This document shows positions 34,456 to 44,500 of a stretch of DNA of 45,005 nt, piece by piece (position 1 is the stretch's first letter; each line of letters opens with the position of its first letter). The DNA lies in NCBI GenBank assembly GCA_023415055.1, contig JAEZLZ010000026.1, positions 1 through 45,005 of the forward strand, given 5' to 3'. The notes under the pieces were generated by a model. The model did not search any database, had not been told where the DNA came from, and worked only from the letters and a program-made list of their open reading frames with translations. The position numbers and the translations under genes were made by a program. This DNA is from Bacillota bacterium (GTDB taxonomy: Bacteria; Bacillota; Clostridia; Lachnospirales; Lachnospiraceae).

Positions 34456-34596
34456 ATGAGTCAGAATTTTATCTATTCCTTAGAAATTATGGGTAAAGGT
34501 ATGTTATCCATATTCGCTGTAATCATCTTACTATACCTCATTGTAGTGCTGCTTGGTAAGGTAGCTTCATTGTCAAAGAATTCTGAGGAAGAATAA
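34456..34596 (+). CDS. oadG: Sodium-pumping decarboxylase gamma subunit (OadG-like), 46 residues
   Basis: A very short gene, MSQNFIYSLEIMGKGMLSIF followed by a single membrane helix and a charged tail ending SLSKNSEEE. GKGM preceding one helix is the pattern of OadG gamma subunits, which anchor and stabilise the decarboxylase complex and are poorly conserved. AAAGGAGA precedes the ATG by 6 bases. It lies after oadB, the reverse of the common oadG-A-B order, and shares its transcript up to the terminator at 34651-34696. It is shorter than the roughly 80-residue classical form and lacks the Pro/His-rich zinc-binding tail. Confidence 0.75.
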   Translation: MSQNFIYSLEIMGKGMLSIFAVIILLYLIVVLLGKVASLSKNSEEE

Positions 34597-34604
34597 TATT
34601 ATAG

Positions 34605-34623
34605 GCTGTATCTAAGATGCAGC
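34605..34623 (+). repeat. Hairpin repeat after oadG
   Basis: GCTGTATC-TAA-GATGCAGC (one G-U), matching the hairpin at 34372-34390. The stem is kept although the loop changed. Confidence 0.8.
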
Positions 34624-34650
34624 AGAAAGTACAAAACAGAACCTATATTT

Positions 34651-34696
34651 AAAAGGCTGTTGTTACAAAGCAAATGCTTTTGACAACAGCCTTTTT
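34651..34696 (+). terminator. Rho-independent terminator of oadB-oadG
   Basis: AAAAGGCTGTTGT and its complement ACAACAGCCTTTT, followed by T. A 13-bp near-perfect stem. Confidence 0.95.
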
Positions 34697-34700
34697 GATT

Positions 34701-34738
34701 CATGACGATAAAAAGTTCGCGAAGCGTGCTTTCTATCG
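34701..34738 (-). repeat. 38-bp hairpin repeat, copy 3 (oadG/ZIP convergent junction)
   Basis: On the minus strand it reads CGATAGAAAG, CACGCTTCGCG, then AACTTTTTATCGTCATG. Two changes against the other copies (ATTG to ATCG, TTCT to TTTT) swap G-C and G-U pairs and leave the stem intact. Confidence 0.9.
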
Positions 34739-34767
34739 TTGTATAGGAATGCCTATTCCTCTCACTC

Positions 34768-35583
34768 TTAGCCCAATGCTACATCCAACAGCATCATGAT
34801 AGCAAAGCCCAGCATAGCACCGATGGTACCGACGTTTGAGTGGTGTTTTTCTTGCTGTGCCTCCGGAATCAATTCCTCTACTACAACATAAATCATAGCA
34901 CCTGCGGCAAAGGATAACGCATATGGGAGAAGAGGCTTCATAACGACCACTGCTAAAGCGCCAAGTACACCTGCAATGGGTTCTACAATTCCAGATGCCT
35001 GCCCATATACAAAGCTCTTAAGGCGACTTAAACCTTCTCTTCTGAGCGGCACGGAAACAGCTGCCCCCTCTGGAAAATTCTGCAAGCCAATTCCTAGTGC
35101 AAGCGCGATCGCTCCCGTCAGGGAAGCCATAGGAAAGTTTGAGGCAACCGCACCAAAGGCAACACCGACCGCCAAACCTTCCGGTATATTATGGAGTGTT
35201 ATAGCTAAAACCAGAAGAACACTTCTCTTCCAGCCGGTCTTAACACCTTCTGGCTCCTCCTGAGGACCGATATGAAGATGTGGCATAATAATATCCACCA
35301 ACCATAGGAATAGACCTCCTGCCAGGAAACCGACAACCGCCGGGACCCATGCAACCATTCCCGCCTCTTCCGCCATGGCAATCGCCGGCGCAAGCAGGGA
35401 CCAGAAGCTGGCTGCAATCATAACTCCTGCCGCAAAGCCAAGCATTCCGTTCAGAACCTTTTTATTAATTGTTTTAAATATGAATACGGTAGCTGCTCCT
35501 AATGCAGTGACAAACCAGGTAAATAAAGTTGCTACCAGTGCTTGAAGCACAGGATCCAATGTAGTAAGCCAATTCATGTTCAT
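34768..35583 (-). CDS. ZIP-family metal ion transporter
   Basis: Imports zinc or other divalent metals. 271 residues and eight predicted helices. The two metal-binding motifs in the fourth and fifth helices are complete: HNIPEG (131-136) and QNFPEG (168-173). A short cytoplasmic loop between helices three and four contains PHLHIG, the variable metal-sensing loop. It resembles the ZupT/GufA branch. The gene ends 30 nt from copy 3 of the 38-bp repeat. No metal-dependent repressor site was recognised upstream. Confidence 0.93.
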   Translation of the reverse strand: MNMNWLTTLDPVLQALVATLFTWFVTALGAATVFIFKTINKKVLNGMLGFAAGVMIAASFWSLLAPAIAMAEEAGMVAWVPAVVGFLAGGLFLWLVDIIMPHLHIGPQEEPEGVKTGWKRSVLLVLAITLHNIPEGLAVGVAFGAVASNFPMASLTGAIALALGIGLQNFPEGAAVSVPLRREGLSRLKSFVYGQASGIVEPIAGVLGALAVVVMKPLLPYALSFAAGAMIYVVVEELIPEAQQEKHHSNVGTIGAMLGFAIMMLLDVALG

Positions 35584-35810
35584 TTCCTCCTTTTGTATAG
35601 TATATGTCAGTATTTCAGGATGCTTAACTTTCGGTTGATAAGCAGTAATCGTTTTTTTTAGATTTATGCTGCTATATTACAAGCTCCCATCGTAATTATA
35701 ATATAATTCATTTCTATTATTTTTGCCAGCATTTCATAAAATATTTTCTTCATCTATGTTATAAAAATATTATACTCCCCTTAGGATATCTGAAGAAATT
35801 GCTATGATAT
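35584..35810. other. Intergenic region upstream of the ZIP transporter
   Basis: AT-rich; presumably carries the ZIP gene promoter, which I could not pick with confidence. No gene recognised. Confidence 0.4.
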
Positions 35811-35841
35811 AAAAAGAGGATCACTTGTTCGTGATCCTCTT
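35811..35841 (-). terminator. Rho-independent terminator of the NlpC/P60 gene
   Basis: AAGAGGATCAC (35814-35824) pairs with GTGATCCTCTT (35831-35841); a T-run follows on the minus strand. Confidence 0.9.
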
Positions 35842-35906
35842 CTGCGAAGCCTGTACTTTTATGCGGAAGCTTCTGCTTCGTTTATGTATATAATTGCATT
35901 CCATCA

Positions 35907-37055
35907 CTAATTAATGTAGCTTACTGCTTTATACGGTGTCCGGTAGTTATAACTGGTGATTCGAATACCCTCATCCGAACTCTTCGCTCCAATCACTTTG
36001 CCGTTACCGATATAAAGTGCCACATGATTGATCGATCCGTTTCTTCGGTAGAAGATCAGATCCCCCGGACGCAGATTATCAAGATCTACTCGCTTACCAC
36101 TGGCTGCCTGTTCTCTTGAGGTTCTGGGAATGTAGATTCCAAAATCTTCAAATATAGATTGTGTAAAGCCCGAGCAGTCAGCGCCTCTGGTTAAGCTGGT
36201 TCCGCCCCATACGTAGGGATTTCCTTCAAATTTCAGTGCATAGTCAACAATCCTATCCCGTATCCCAGAGCTATTCGATGTCTCAATACTCAAATTTTTC
36301 GTAACTGTGCTTTGCTTTTTCGTACTTGAGCTCGAAGTGCTGTTATTGGAGCTGTTCTTCTCCACGGTTGCAGCTAAGACAGCCGTTTCTGCCTCTTTAG
36401 CAAGCTCTGCTTTTTCTTCCTCTACTGATATTGCTTGACCATATACCTTCTTCAAATCCACAAAATCCTTCGACACATAGCCCGAGGTGGATTCATCGAT
36501 TAAGATTTTAACCCAATCTTTCTTTTCTTTGGTTACCTTAAATTCTTCACCAATCGGAATTAGGGTTAGAACAGAAGCATCTGTTGATGCTTTATCCCTT
36601 ACTTTTAAGGTCGTAGTATTTACGGTCGCATAGGTATCTCCTGTCTTTTCGGCGAACTTCTCAGCACTTTTTCCGGTAATCAGGTAGTCCTGTTTGATAT
36701 ACCCTGTGACAGAGCCCGATTTTACCTGATACCAGTCACCTTCTTTTCCAAGGATGGTTGCTGAATTGTCTTTATAAAGCTTACCCAGTACTTTACTATT
36801 TTCACTTGCTTTACTTCTTATATTTACGTAGCTGTTAACCTTGGCAAATGCAAGATTAGCCTCTGCAATTTTATTCTGTGATAATAAAATGGATTGAATC
36901 TGAGCACTTGCATCTTGTGTGTTGATATTCGCTTCGGATAATGATAAAACAATTCCGGCAACCGGTGTCTCAGCTGCTTTAGCATTTGCAGCGTGACCTG
37001 CAAAGGCCATCGTTCCTACCAGCATACATGTTGCAATCTTACGTATTGATACCAT
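35907..37055 (-). CDS. Secreted SH3-domain NlpC/P60 cell-wall endopeptidase, atypical catalytic triad
   Basis: 382 residues. A signal peptide (about 1-27) ends near AKAAE. Two bacterial SH3 domains follow (about 72-128 and 143-200; VNIRSKASENSKVLGKLYK and LKVRDKASTDASVLTLIPIG). Then comes a Glu/Ala-rich helix, a Ser/Asn/Thr-rich linker (about 233-262) and an NlpC/P60 domain (265-382). The nucleophile is Cys 294 in GADCSGF and the base His 344 in INHVALYIG. The third polar residue, normally His in a VHAS motif, is Gly 356 in KVIGAKSSDEG. The domain is otherwise intact, so the enzyme may be altered rather than dead. AAGGAGG precedes the start. It presumably hydrolyses the stem peptide of peptidoglycan. 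Confidence 0.92.
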   Translation of the reverse strand: MVSIRKIATCMLVGTMAFAGHAANAKAAETPVAGIVLSLSEANINTQDASAQIQSILLSQNKIAEANLAFAKVNSYVNIRSKASENSKVLGKLYKDNSATILGKEGDWYQVKSGSVTGYIKQDYLITGKSAEKFAEKTGDTYATVNTTTLKVRDKASTDASVLTLIPIGEEFKVTKEKKDWVKILIDESTSGYVSKDFVDLKKVYGQAISVEEEKAELAKEAETAVLAATVEKNSSNNSTSSSSTKKQSTVTKNLSIETSNSSGIRDRIVDYALKFEGNPYVWGGTSLTRGADCSGFTQSIFEDFGIYIPRTSREQAASGKRVDLDNLRPGDLIFYRRNGSINHVALYIGNGKVIGAKSSDEGIRITSYNYRTPYKAVSYIN

Positions 37056-37216
37056 GTTTCCTCCTTATGTAAGCAATTTGTTACAAATTTATTAAATATG
37101 TTACGTGTTTATTATACGACATATTTAGCAGGAATGCATGTGGTATCTACTGGAAATTATCCCTCCATTTGGAGTGTTGCTGATATACAGTTTCTATTCA
37201 CTCAGATTAGTTGTGA

Positions 37217-38395
37217 TTATTTTCGGTGCGTAATCTGTTTCTTATTCTGTGTCTTATCTCTTTTGAATCGAAATATCACAGCACACAATGCTGAAACCAA
37301 TGGCGTGGTTGCAATAATACCGATTGATCCGGCAATACCCTGTAATATTTCGATAACCATCATATCACTATTCAGTATTTGCATCAATGGATACTCATAA
37401 ACCTGAAATAGAATCAATAGATTAAATGCGGATCCAACAAATGCAAGGATCAGAGTATTTGCCATCGTTCCCATAGCATCACGTCCAACATTCAGACCGG
37501 ACTGGAATATTTGCTTTCTGGTGATATATTGATTTTGCTCGAAAACCTCATGAAGCGCTGATACAATTGACATTGAGGTATCCATCAAAGCACCAAGTGC
37601 AGATAAAAGAATGCCGCTGATTAATAATCCGCTAATTACCAAAGGGGAGTCGGAAGCTCTTACTACCAGCTCCTCTGCTTCTGACATGTTAAATCCATTT
37701 ATCGGTGTGAGAGTGGTGATGATCCAGGCAAATAGTCCAGCTGCGATAACTCCTCCGACACACCCCAGGAACGCACATAAGGTCTTTTTAGTAAACCCGG
37801 TAAGCATCAACAATGCTCCTGCGCTGGTATAGGCAGCTATGATGATAGTAGCTAAAACAGGTGTTACGCCTTTTAAAACAAGAGGAATCAGAATATACCA
37901 AAGGTTAAGCAGGGTAAATATCAGCCCGAACAATGCTCTTGCACCCTTTTTTCCACCTACGATGATCATGAGTGCTGCAAAAGCGATTAGGGCAATGATC
38001 AATACGCTGCTTCGATCATAATTTGGAACGGAAACCACATACAACTCTCCTGCATCATTATAGTCAAGTCGAACAATGACCCGGGTTCCGAGCTTGGCAT
38101 CTACGTTAAAATATGCATTTAAATAATTGGTCGTCTCTAGTATAGCTCCTTTATATTTACCTGAAAGGACAGAAATTTCCAAAACCTGCTCTCCGATTCT
38201 CCTTCCTTCGGTCCAAGTATCTGGCGCTGCATTATCGCTCAAAACATCTGTTACCTTCGCGATCGCAAATATTCGCTTTTGAGCAGACGTTAATACATCA
38301 TCCGGATCCGGACGATTTAATACTACAGCTGCCCCTATAAATATCAACAGCATGATCGCCGAAACTAAAATTCTTATCATAAGGTTTTTCTTCAT
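37217..38395 (-). CDS. YibE/F-like membrane protein
   Basis: 392 residues. One N-terminal helix (about 8-27) is followed by an extracytoplasmic domain of some 100 residues with a beta-strand barrel feel (VLEISVLSGKYKGAILETTN, KLGTRVIVRLDYNDAGELY). Then come about seven helices. The membrane part has the YibE/F signature segments ALGALMDTSMSIVSALHEVF and GRDAMGTMANTLILAFVGS. The family's function is not established; transport has been suggested. It is alone in its unit, 161 nt upstream of the NlpC/P60 gene in the same direction. Confidence 0.88.
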   Translation of the reverse strand: MKKNLMIRILVSAIMLLIFIGAAVVLNRPDPDDVLTSAQKRIFAIAKVTDVLSDNAAPDTWTEGRRIGEQVLEISVLSGKYKGAILETTNYLNAYFNVDAKLGTRVIVRLDYNDAGELYVVSVPNYDRSSVLIIALIAFAALMIIVGGKKGARALFGLIFTLLNLWYILIPLVLKGVTPVLATIIIAAYTSAGALLMLTGFTKKTLCAFLGCVGGVIAAGLFAWIITTLTPINGFNMSEAEELVVRASDSPLVISGLLISGILLSALGALMDTSMSIVSALHEVFEQNQYITRKQIFQSGLNVGRDAMGTMANTLILAFVGSAFNLLILFQVYEYPLMQILNSDMMVIEILQGIAGSIGIIATTPLVSALCAVIFRFKRDKTQNKKQITHRK

Positions 38396-38483
38396 ACCGC
38401 ATTCCTCTCTGCTATATCCTGTGCTCGATAATTTAACTCAGCTACCTTGACTAATTGCCAGCCGCCTATTTCAAACGAAGGAA

Positions 38484-38506
38484 TGCCACACTGAATTAGT
38501 GTGGCA
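38484..38506 (-). terminator. Hairpin downstream of the giant secreted protein gene
   Basis: Perfect 8-bp stem TGCCACAC-TGAATTA-GTGTGGCA, 35 nt after the stop. The minus-strand tail is only moderately T-rich. Confidence 0.6.
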
Positions 38507-38541
38507 GCCCTTCCTGATACATTGTATATTTCTTTGTTGAA

Positions 38542-41500
38542 TTATTTAATTCTTATTTTTTTCGTAAAGGTTCTCTTATCGCCATTCTCCAGCTTAACTT
38601 CGACGGTTACCTTAACCTCTCCCTTTTTCTTAGCGATCAGCGTTCCGTCACTGGAAATGGTTGCAATAGAAGAATTATTTACCTTATAGGTAATCTTTGC
38701 TTCCTCCTGTCCAATCGGATCACCCTTAGCAAAGGAAGCAACCTGCGCCAATTCCTTCGGAAGATCGACATTGACGCTAAGTTTTTTGCCAACTTTAACG
38801 GAGGATTTAGCCGATACTTCTGCTTTATCAACTAATTTCACGGCATCCTTTACCTTTTCTGTACAGATTACATAGTCTCCGCCGCTTATGGTCGAAAGCT
38901 TTAAGCTGCCATTGTCTGCTACCGTTTTCTGATTGTTCGGAATTTCTTCCAGCTTACCTGTCTTAGCATTCTTATAATAAACATATACCTTATCGCCTGC
39001 ATTCACAGATAGATCCTTTACAGGAACGGTAACAATCATACCTGCTGCCAGGGCTCCCTCGGATCCAATGGTAAGAACACCTGCCGCTTTATTTGCAACC
39101 TCTGTATCTTTCTGTAAAGAAACTGCGATATTTAAATCTTTGGAATCTGCGTTGATTTTCTTTAGCTCTGAAGCTGGGATACTTACGGTGTAGCCCTTTT
39201 CATCTGCTACATTAATGGTAAGCTTCTGTCCGGATTCCTTTGCTAATAATAGTGCATCATTACTTAATGCAATTTTATTAACCTCTGCATCCTTTACAGC
39301 CGGAATTGCTATATCAATAACAACGCCTTTCTTCACCTTACTGTCTGTCAGAACCTCCTTGAGTACATCGCTACTTAAGGATAAATCAACCTTATTATTA
39401 CCTTCCTTTAAGTTGTCAGTTAATGTCTTCTCACTGATTTCGATTTTCACGGTTGCTTTTCCGTTTGTCACCTTATTTACCACATTCTCAGGGGTTACTA
39501 CCACTGCAGCCGGTTCAGGAGTCGGTTTTACCGGTTCAGGAGTCGGTGACGGAGTGGCCGGTGACGGATTCCCTGAAGAACCAGATGAGGAATAGTATTC
39601 ACATACGATATCTGCACGATCGCGAATACGGATACGTGCTGCAAGTCCAACGAAGGTGTTATCATAGGAGGATAAACCAACTGCTGTAACTTTATTACCA
39701 ACTGCCAAATTACTGATTCCCTTCGCTGTAGTGATATATCCGTCAATAAAGAGTCTGGCTGTCTTTCCTTCACTGTCGCGAACAAGTATCGTTTGAACTG
39801 CGCCATTTGCAAGCTCAATTCCGGCAACCGTTCCGGTGATCTTCACAAGACTTCCCAGATATGTTTTGTCATTAACCTGAGCTGCGGTTACCTGGATAGG
39901 CTGTACCTGTGTTACATTGCTGTCTATCAAGGATATACTGAGTACATTTAACTGTCTTTCACCCTGGTAAGAAGAGGTGGTTCCTGTGATGCGAACCTTC
40001 TGGCCTACTTTAAAGTCTCCTGCTACAGGGAAAGCGTTGATACCTGCTGTTCCATCCTGAAGATAAATACAGTCAAAGAATGCGGTTGCTTTATCAAAAC
40101 CGGATGCATTTGAGGTTACAATTCCTTCTACTGTGAATTTGACACCTTCCTCTGCTTCTTTTTGAACATCCGCGATCGTATCGATCTTTGTCGGATTTAC
40201 ATACTGAATCACATTTTGTAAAATTGTATAGTTTGAATAGTTTAACTCAGCATTGGTATCCGAAATTGTAGCCTGGATCTCAAAGTTACTCATGAATGCT
40301 GCTCCATCTACTATAACTAGAGACTTCGTTCCATTCGCATGTGTGACCGTCTCACTTGCCAGTACCATCAGACGATTGTCACCTGCAGCATATTCATATT
40401 TCGGTATAGAAACACCACCAAGACCGTCATTATCACAGTCTTTGGAATAGGTTGTGCTATGTCCATATACGATTGGTGATATATTGGAAGGTAATGCAGT
40501 AACCGGGTTACCATCCTTATCAACCGCATAAATCGTACCGCCACCATACTGGCTGAAGCGCTGTGTATACATATTATCATTAGGATTTGCTGCATCGTAT
40601 ACAATTCCCTTAGTCAAAGCATTATCCCAATTGTAGGTAGTTAAATATAATCTTGCTTTATTTGCTTCACTTCCACCTGCATTTAATACATCATCATAAG
40701 CACCATCATCGCTGATACGAAGTGTTGCGCCGATCGCACTCAGAAGCTTGTTCTGCTGTGCTGCCATATGGTCTACTGCAGGGTAAGCTGCATAATTCTC
40801 ATACAGATCGGACCAACCGCAGAGGATTAAGCTTCCTCCTGCCTCTGAAAAGCCTTTGATTGCGGCAATTTCTTCATCAGAATAGTTCTTATAGGGATCT
40901 CTTAACTTGGTACCATCTCGACGGCTGGGTGCGGTTAATATAATCATTTTATATTTCCCGTTTTCATTTCTGGCTGCTGCTAATAATTCTTCACTCGTAT
41001 TCAATACTACACATCTTACATTACTCTCTGCCGCAAGCTTGCTGAAATTACTCATGGAGTCTTTATAATTACCATTAACATATTCATTATTGTGACTTCC
41101 GTCAATGCCTACATATACCAGTTTATTCGCATCTCTTACATCCAGGGTAAGATCCTTTGTAAAGGAGTAGTCTACACCCTCTATGGTGAGAACCGCTTCT
41201 ACCATTATCGTCTGTAGTTTTGCTTTGATTGGTGTAAAGTCATAATTTACTGCAAAATTTGTTCCCTTTGCAACCGTGCCAGCATTGGTTTTCGTATCAA
41301 GTACTACACCATCTAACTTATAGGTCAGCGAGGTAATGGTTGCATCATTCGCTTCACTGTTAAATAAAGTAGTCTTAACTGTCAGATTCTCTCCGGTAAC
41401 CGGCGTGCTTGTGCTGCCTTCGACATTGGAGATTCCAAGCATCTTTGTTTTTCCAACCCAAACAGGTGCTGTTACCGCCAGGTCACCATCCTTTTCGGTT

Positions 41501-44500
41501 ACTCGGATATAATAATAACTATAGCTAGGTGTAAGTGTTACAGAAAGATCCTTACTTTGTGCATTTACATCCCAGGAATAAACGATTCGTCCGCTGTTTG
41601 CAATTACCTCAGCCTTTTGAATCTCATCATCTGCATCACTCAGGCTAACTGCCAAATTAAGTGTTGCAGGTACATCACTAATACAGGATCCCATTACTTC
41701 ATTATTCAGCGTATAAGTAATCTCCAGATTCTTATCTTCGGATGCATATACTCTTCTGTCCTTTAATGCATCGTAGATACCCTGCTCTGTAAAGTCATCG
41801 GTTAATATTACATCACGGGCATCATTTGCATTACCCCACTTGCCTTTATGGTTATCCTGATTGTTAGTGGGAGCTACATGCCAACCTTTATCCAAAGCCA
41901 TCGTATAATAATTATAGGAGGGGAAATATCCGCCGCTGCCGATTGCACCTTCTCCGTTACCAACCTCAAGCAATGAAATACGAGAATCAATAATCGGATC
42001 CCAGTAAGCAAAATCACTGAAGGTACCAAAGGTAGTACCGGGGTGATTAAACTGGCTGATGGAATTCGTACCCTCGGATTGACTTAACAAAGCATAATAC
42101 GCTTTCAAACCGTCATCATTTGTTTTGCTATTCAGGGTTGTGTTATTACGGCTGACAACACCTTCCGTATTCCAGGTGTTCATATGTCCAGGTCCGCCGG
42201 ACCAGGTCATCTCATAGCCACCAAGAGCAATCACACCGCGGTTGGTAGGTGATGCATTGAAGGTTGCTACTTTATTCTTGAAATCATTCCATGCCGTTTG
42301 GCTTCCTGCGGTCATTAAGCTCTTGTCATAAAGAGCACCTTCCGGATTTACCTCTGTCTTAGTGTCAAAATAATTTGAGTGATCTGTAAATGCGACAAAA
42401 TCAATATTATCACTATCACTAATACTGTTGATATAATTTAATGCGTCATCCAAAGATCCGGATCCATCCGAAATAGTTGTATGACTATGTAATTGTCCAA
42501 AATATAAGCTGTATTCCGGTGTACCGACATTAAACGGCCACTCATAGGTTATTGTATTTCCGTCCTTTCGAGTAATCACTACAGATGCCGTATAACGGCC
42601 ATCAGCTAGATTCTCTGACGGTGTGTAAGAGAAGGTTTGATCCGCAAAGCTCATGGGAGCAGCATTAATTATAACTGTGTCACCTGATTTTAATGTCAGG
42701 GTTGCGGTAGGCTCTGTTCCCAGATTCACCGCTGTTACACTAATCAATGGCTTCTTAACATCACCGGTTTTTGCATTACGGGCAGGTGTCACTGAAGTAA
42801 CCTGAGGTTCATCAGCAACATTGACTGTAGTTGCATCGGTACTTGCCACATTACCTGCACTGTCCTTTGCAGATATCTGAACCGTAAAACTCGTTACGTC
42901 CTTGGCAAAGGTACTTACGGGAATCATGCCTTCCCATTTTGTACTGTCCGCAGAATTCTTCACTAACGAAATGGTTGTCGGTACGCCCTTGACGGTATAG
43001 TTTAAATTCACTTCAGTAACTCCAACATTATCCTGAATGATTGCAGTAACACTGTAATCCTTCCCTTTCTCCGCTTCGCCTAAGGAAGGCATAGTGATTG
43101 CCGGAGCTTTGGTATCATTTGTTACAACATAATCTGCTGAAGTACCATTACGGAGCTGATCGCTTGTCTTAAACTTTGATACAACTGCATATAGGTCTAC
43201 CTTATCACCAGCTACGACGCCATAAGGAAAACTAGCTGCCCTATAGATCTGCATGGTATCTCCGGTACTATCTGTCACTGTTGTATAGTCACCCGAGGTT
43301 GCACTAAGTGTCACATTCTTGATTACGACATACTCGGATAGCAAGGAATTCTTCATTGCTTTTAATTCACCAAAGGTGGTAAATACCTGTGGCTGTATCA
43401 CGGTTGTTGCCGAAGAGCTTGCTGTAAGCAATTCCACCTTCGGATTATTCGAAAATTGAATCACTCCATTATATAAAGTAGGAATGCCTGTAACTTTTAT
43501 AATGTCTCCCACATTATTCGTTAACGCAGACTTAAATAATTGAATCGCATAAATCTGTCCATCCGTTACATCTTCAATTATTGCTGAGTCAATCGTACCT
43601 TTACTTCCGTACAAATAGACTAACTGACCGACTGTTGTTATCTCCGTTGTAGGGAGAGTTCCTGTAACAATATCCTTAATACTTATTGCTCCATCCGGAA
43701 GAGAAGTAATCGGATCAGCTAAGGTCGGATCAATGACGGGATCCTTTGCCAGAGTATAGCTAAAGGTTACCTCATCACTATCCACTGTATCCGGTGATGT
43801 TCCAAGCGTCTTCGCTACGATCGTTGTATCTTCTGTTATAATAATCGGAGTAGTATACACCTGGATTGCCGAAGGCGAGACACTTGTTACGCGATATTGA
43901 ATACTTGAACCGGATGCTGCACTACTAAGTGTAATCGCACTTCCGGAAGCAACAACCGAACCGGAGGGCGGATTCGCTGACGGTGGTGCTGCCTTCACAG
44001 GTCCGGAGGGTATGCTGGGATCATATTTATAGAATGTAATAGCTGATTTATAGGTAACCGGATCCCCTATTACCGTACTACTCTTATAAGATCTAAACTT
44101 ATTCGATGATGCTGCATTTGCAACACTTACTAAGTTTTCATCTTCCCCATTACCTTTTATGGCAACGGTCCCACTGTTGAATTCATATAGCCACTCATAG
44201 TCTCTCTCAATAACTGAATTGCTTGCAGGATCTGGTCCGATTTTTTTACCACTGGCATCAGCCAAGGTAATTGCACTCCCTGATACCGCTACGGTAAATA
44301 CCAACGAGCTGTCTGGATTTTTCACCTTATTATCCGTTATTGTAATAGATGATGCCCCCAGCCAGCCACCGGAAAGTGCACTCGCGGCATATCCATCCAC
44401 TGCCAGTACATAGCTTCCTGACGTTAGCTGAGACTGGTCGGTGATCTTCACATAAGTTCCGGCGGACTCAGCCGCGTTCGCTTGGACAGGATTGATCGAA

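Noticed and set aside
34605..34623. Second hairpin around oadG as a terminator
   Set aside because: No T-run follows; the true terminator is at 34651-34696.
37079..37104. Two TGTTAC repeats upstream of the NlpC/P60 gene as a WalR site
   Set aside because: WalR half sites are separated by 5 bases; here the spacing is about 14, so the match is not convincing.
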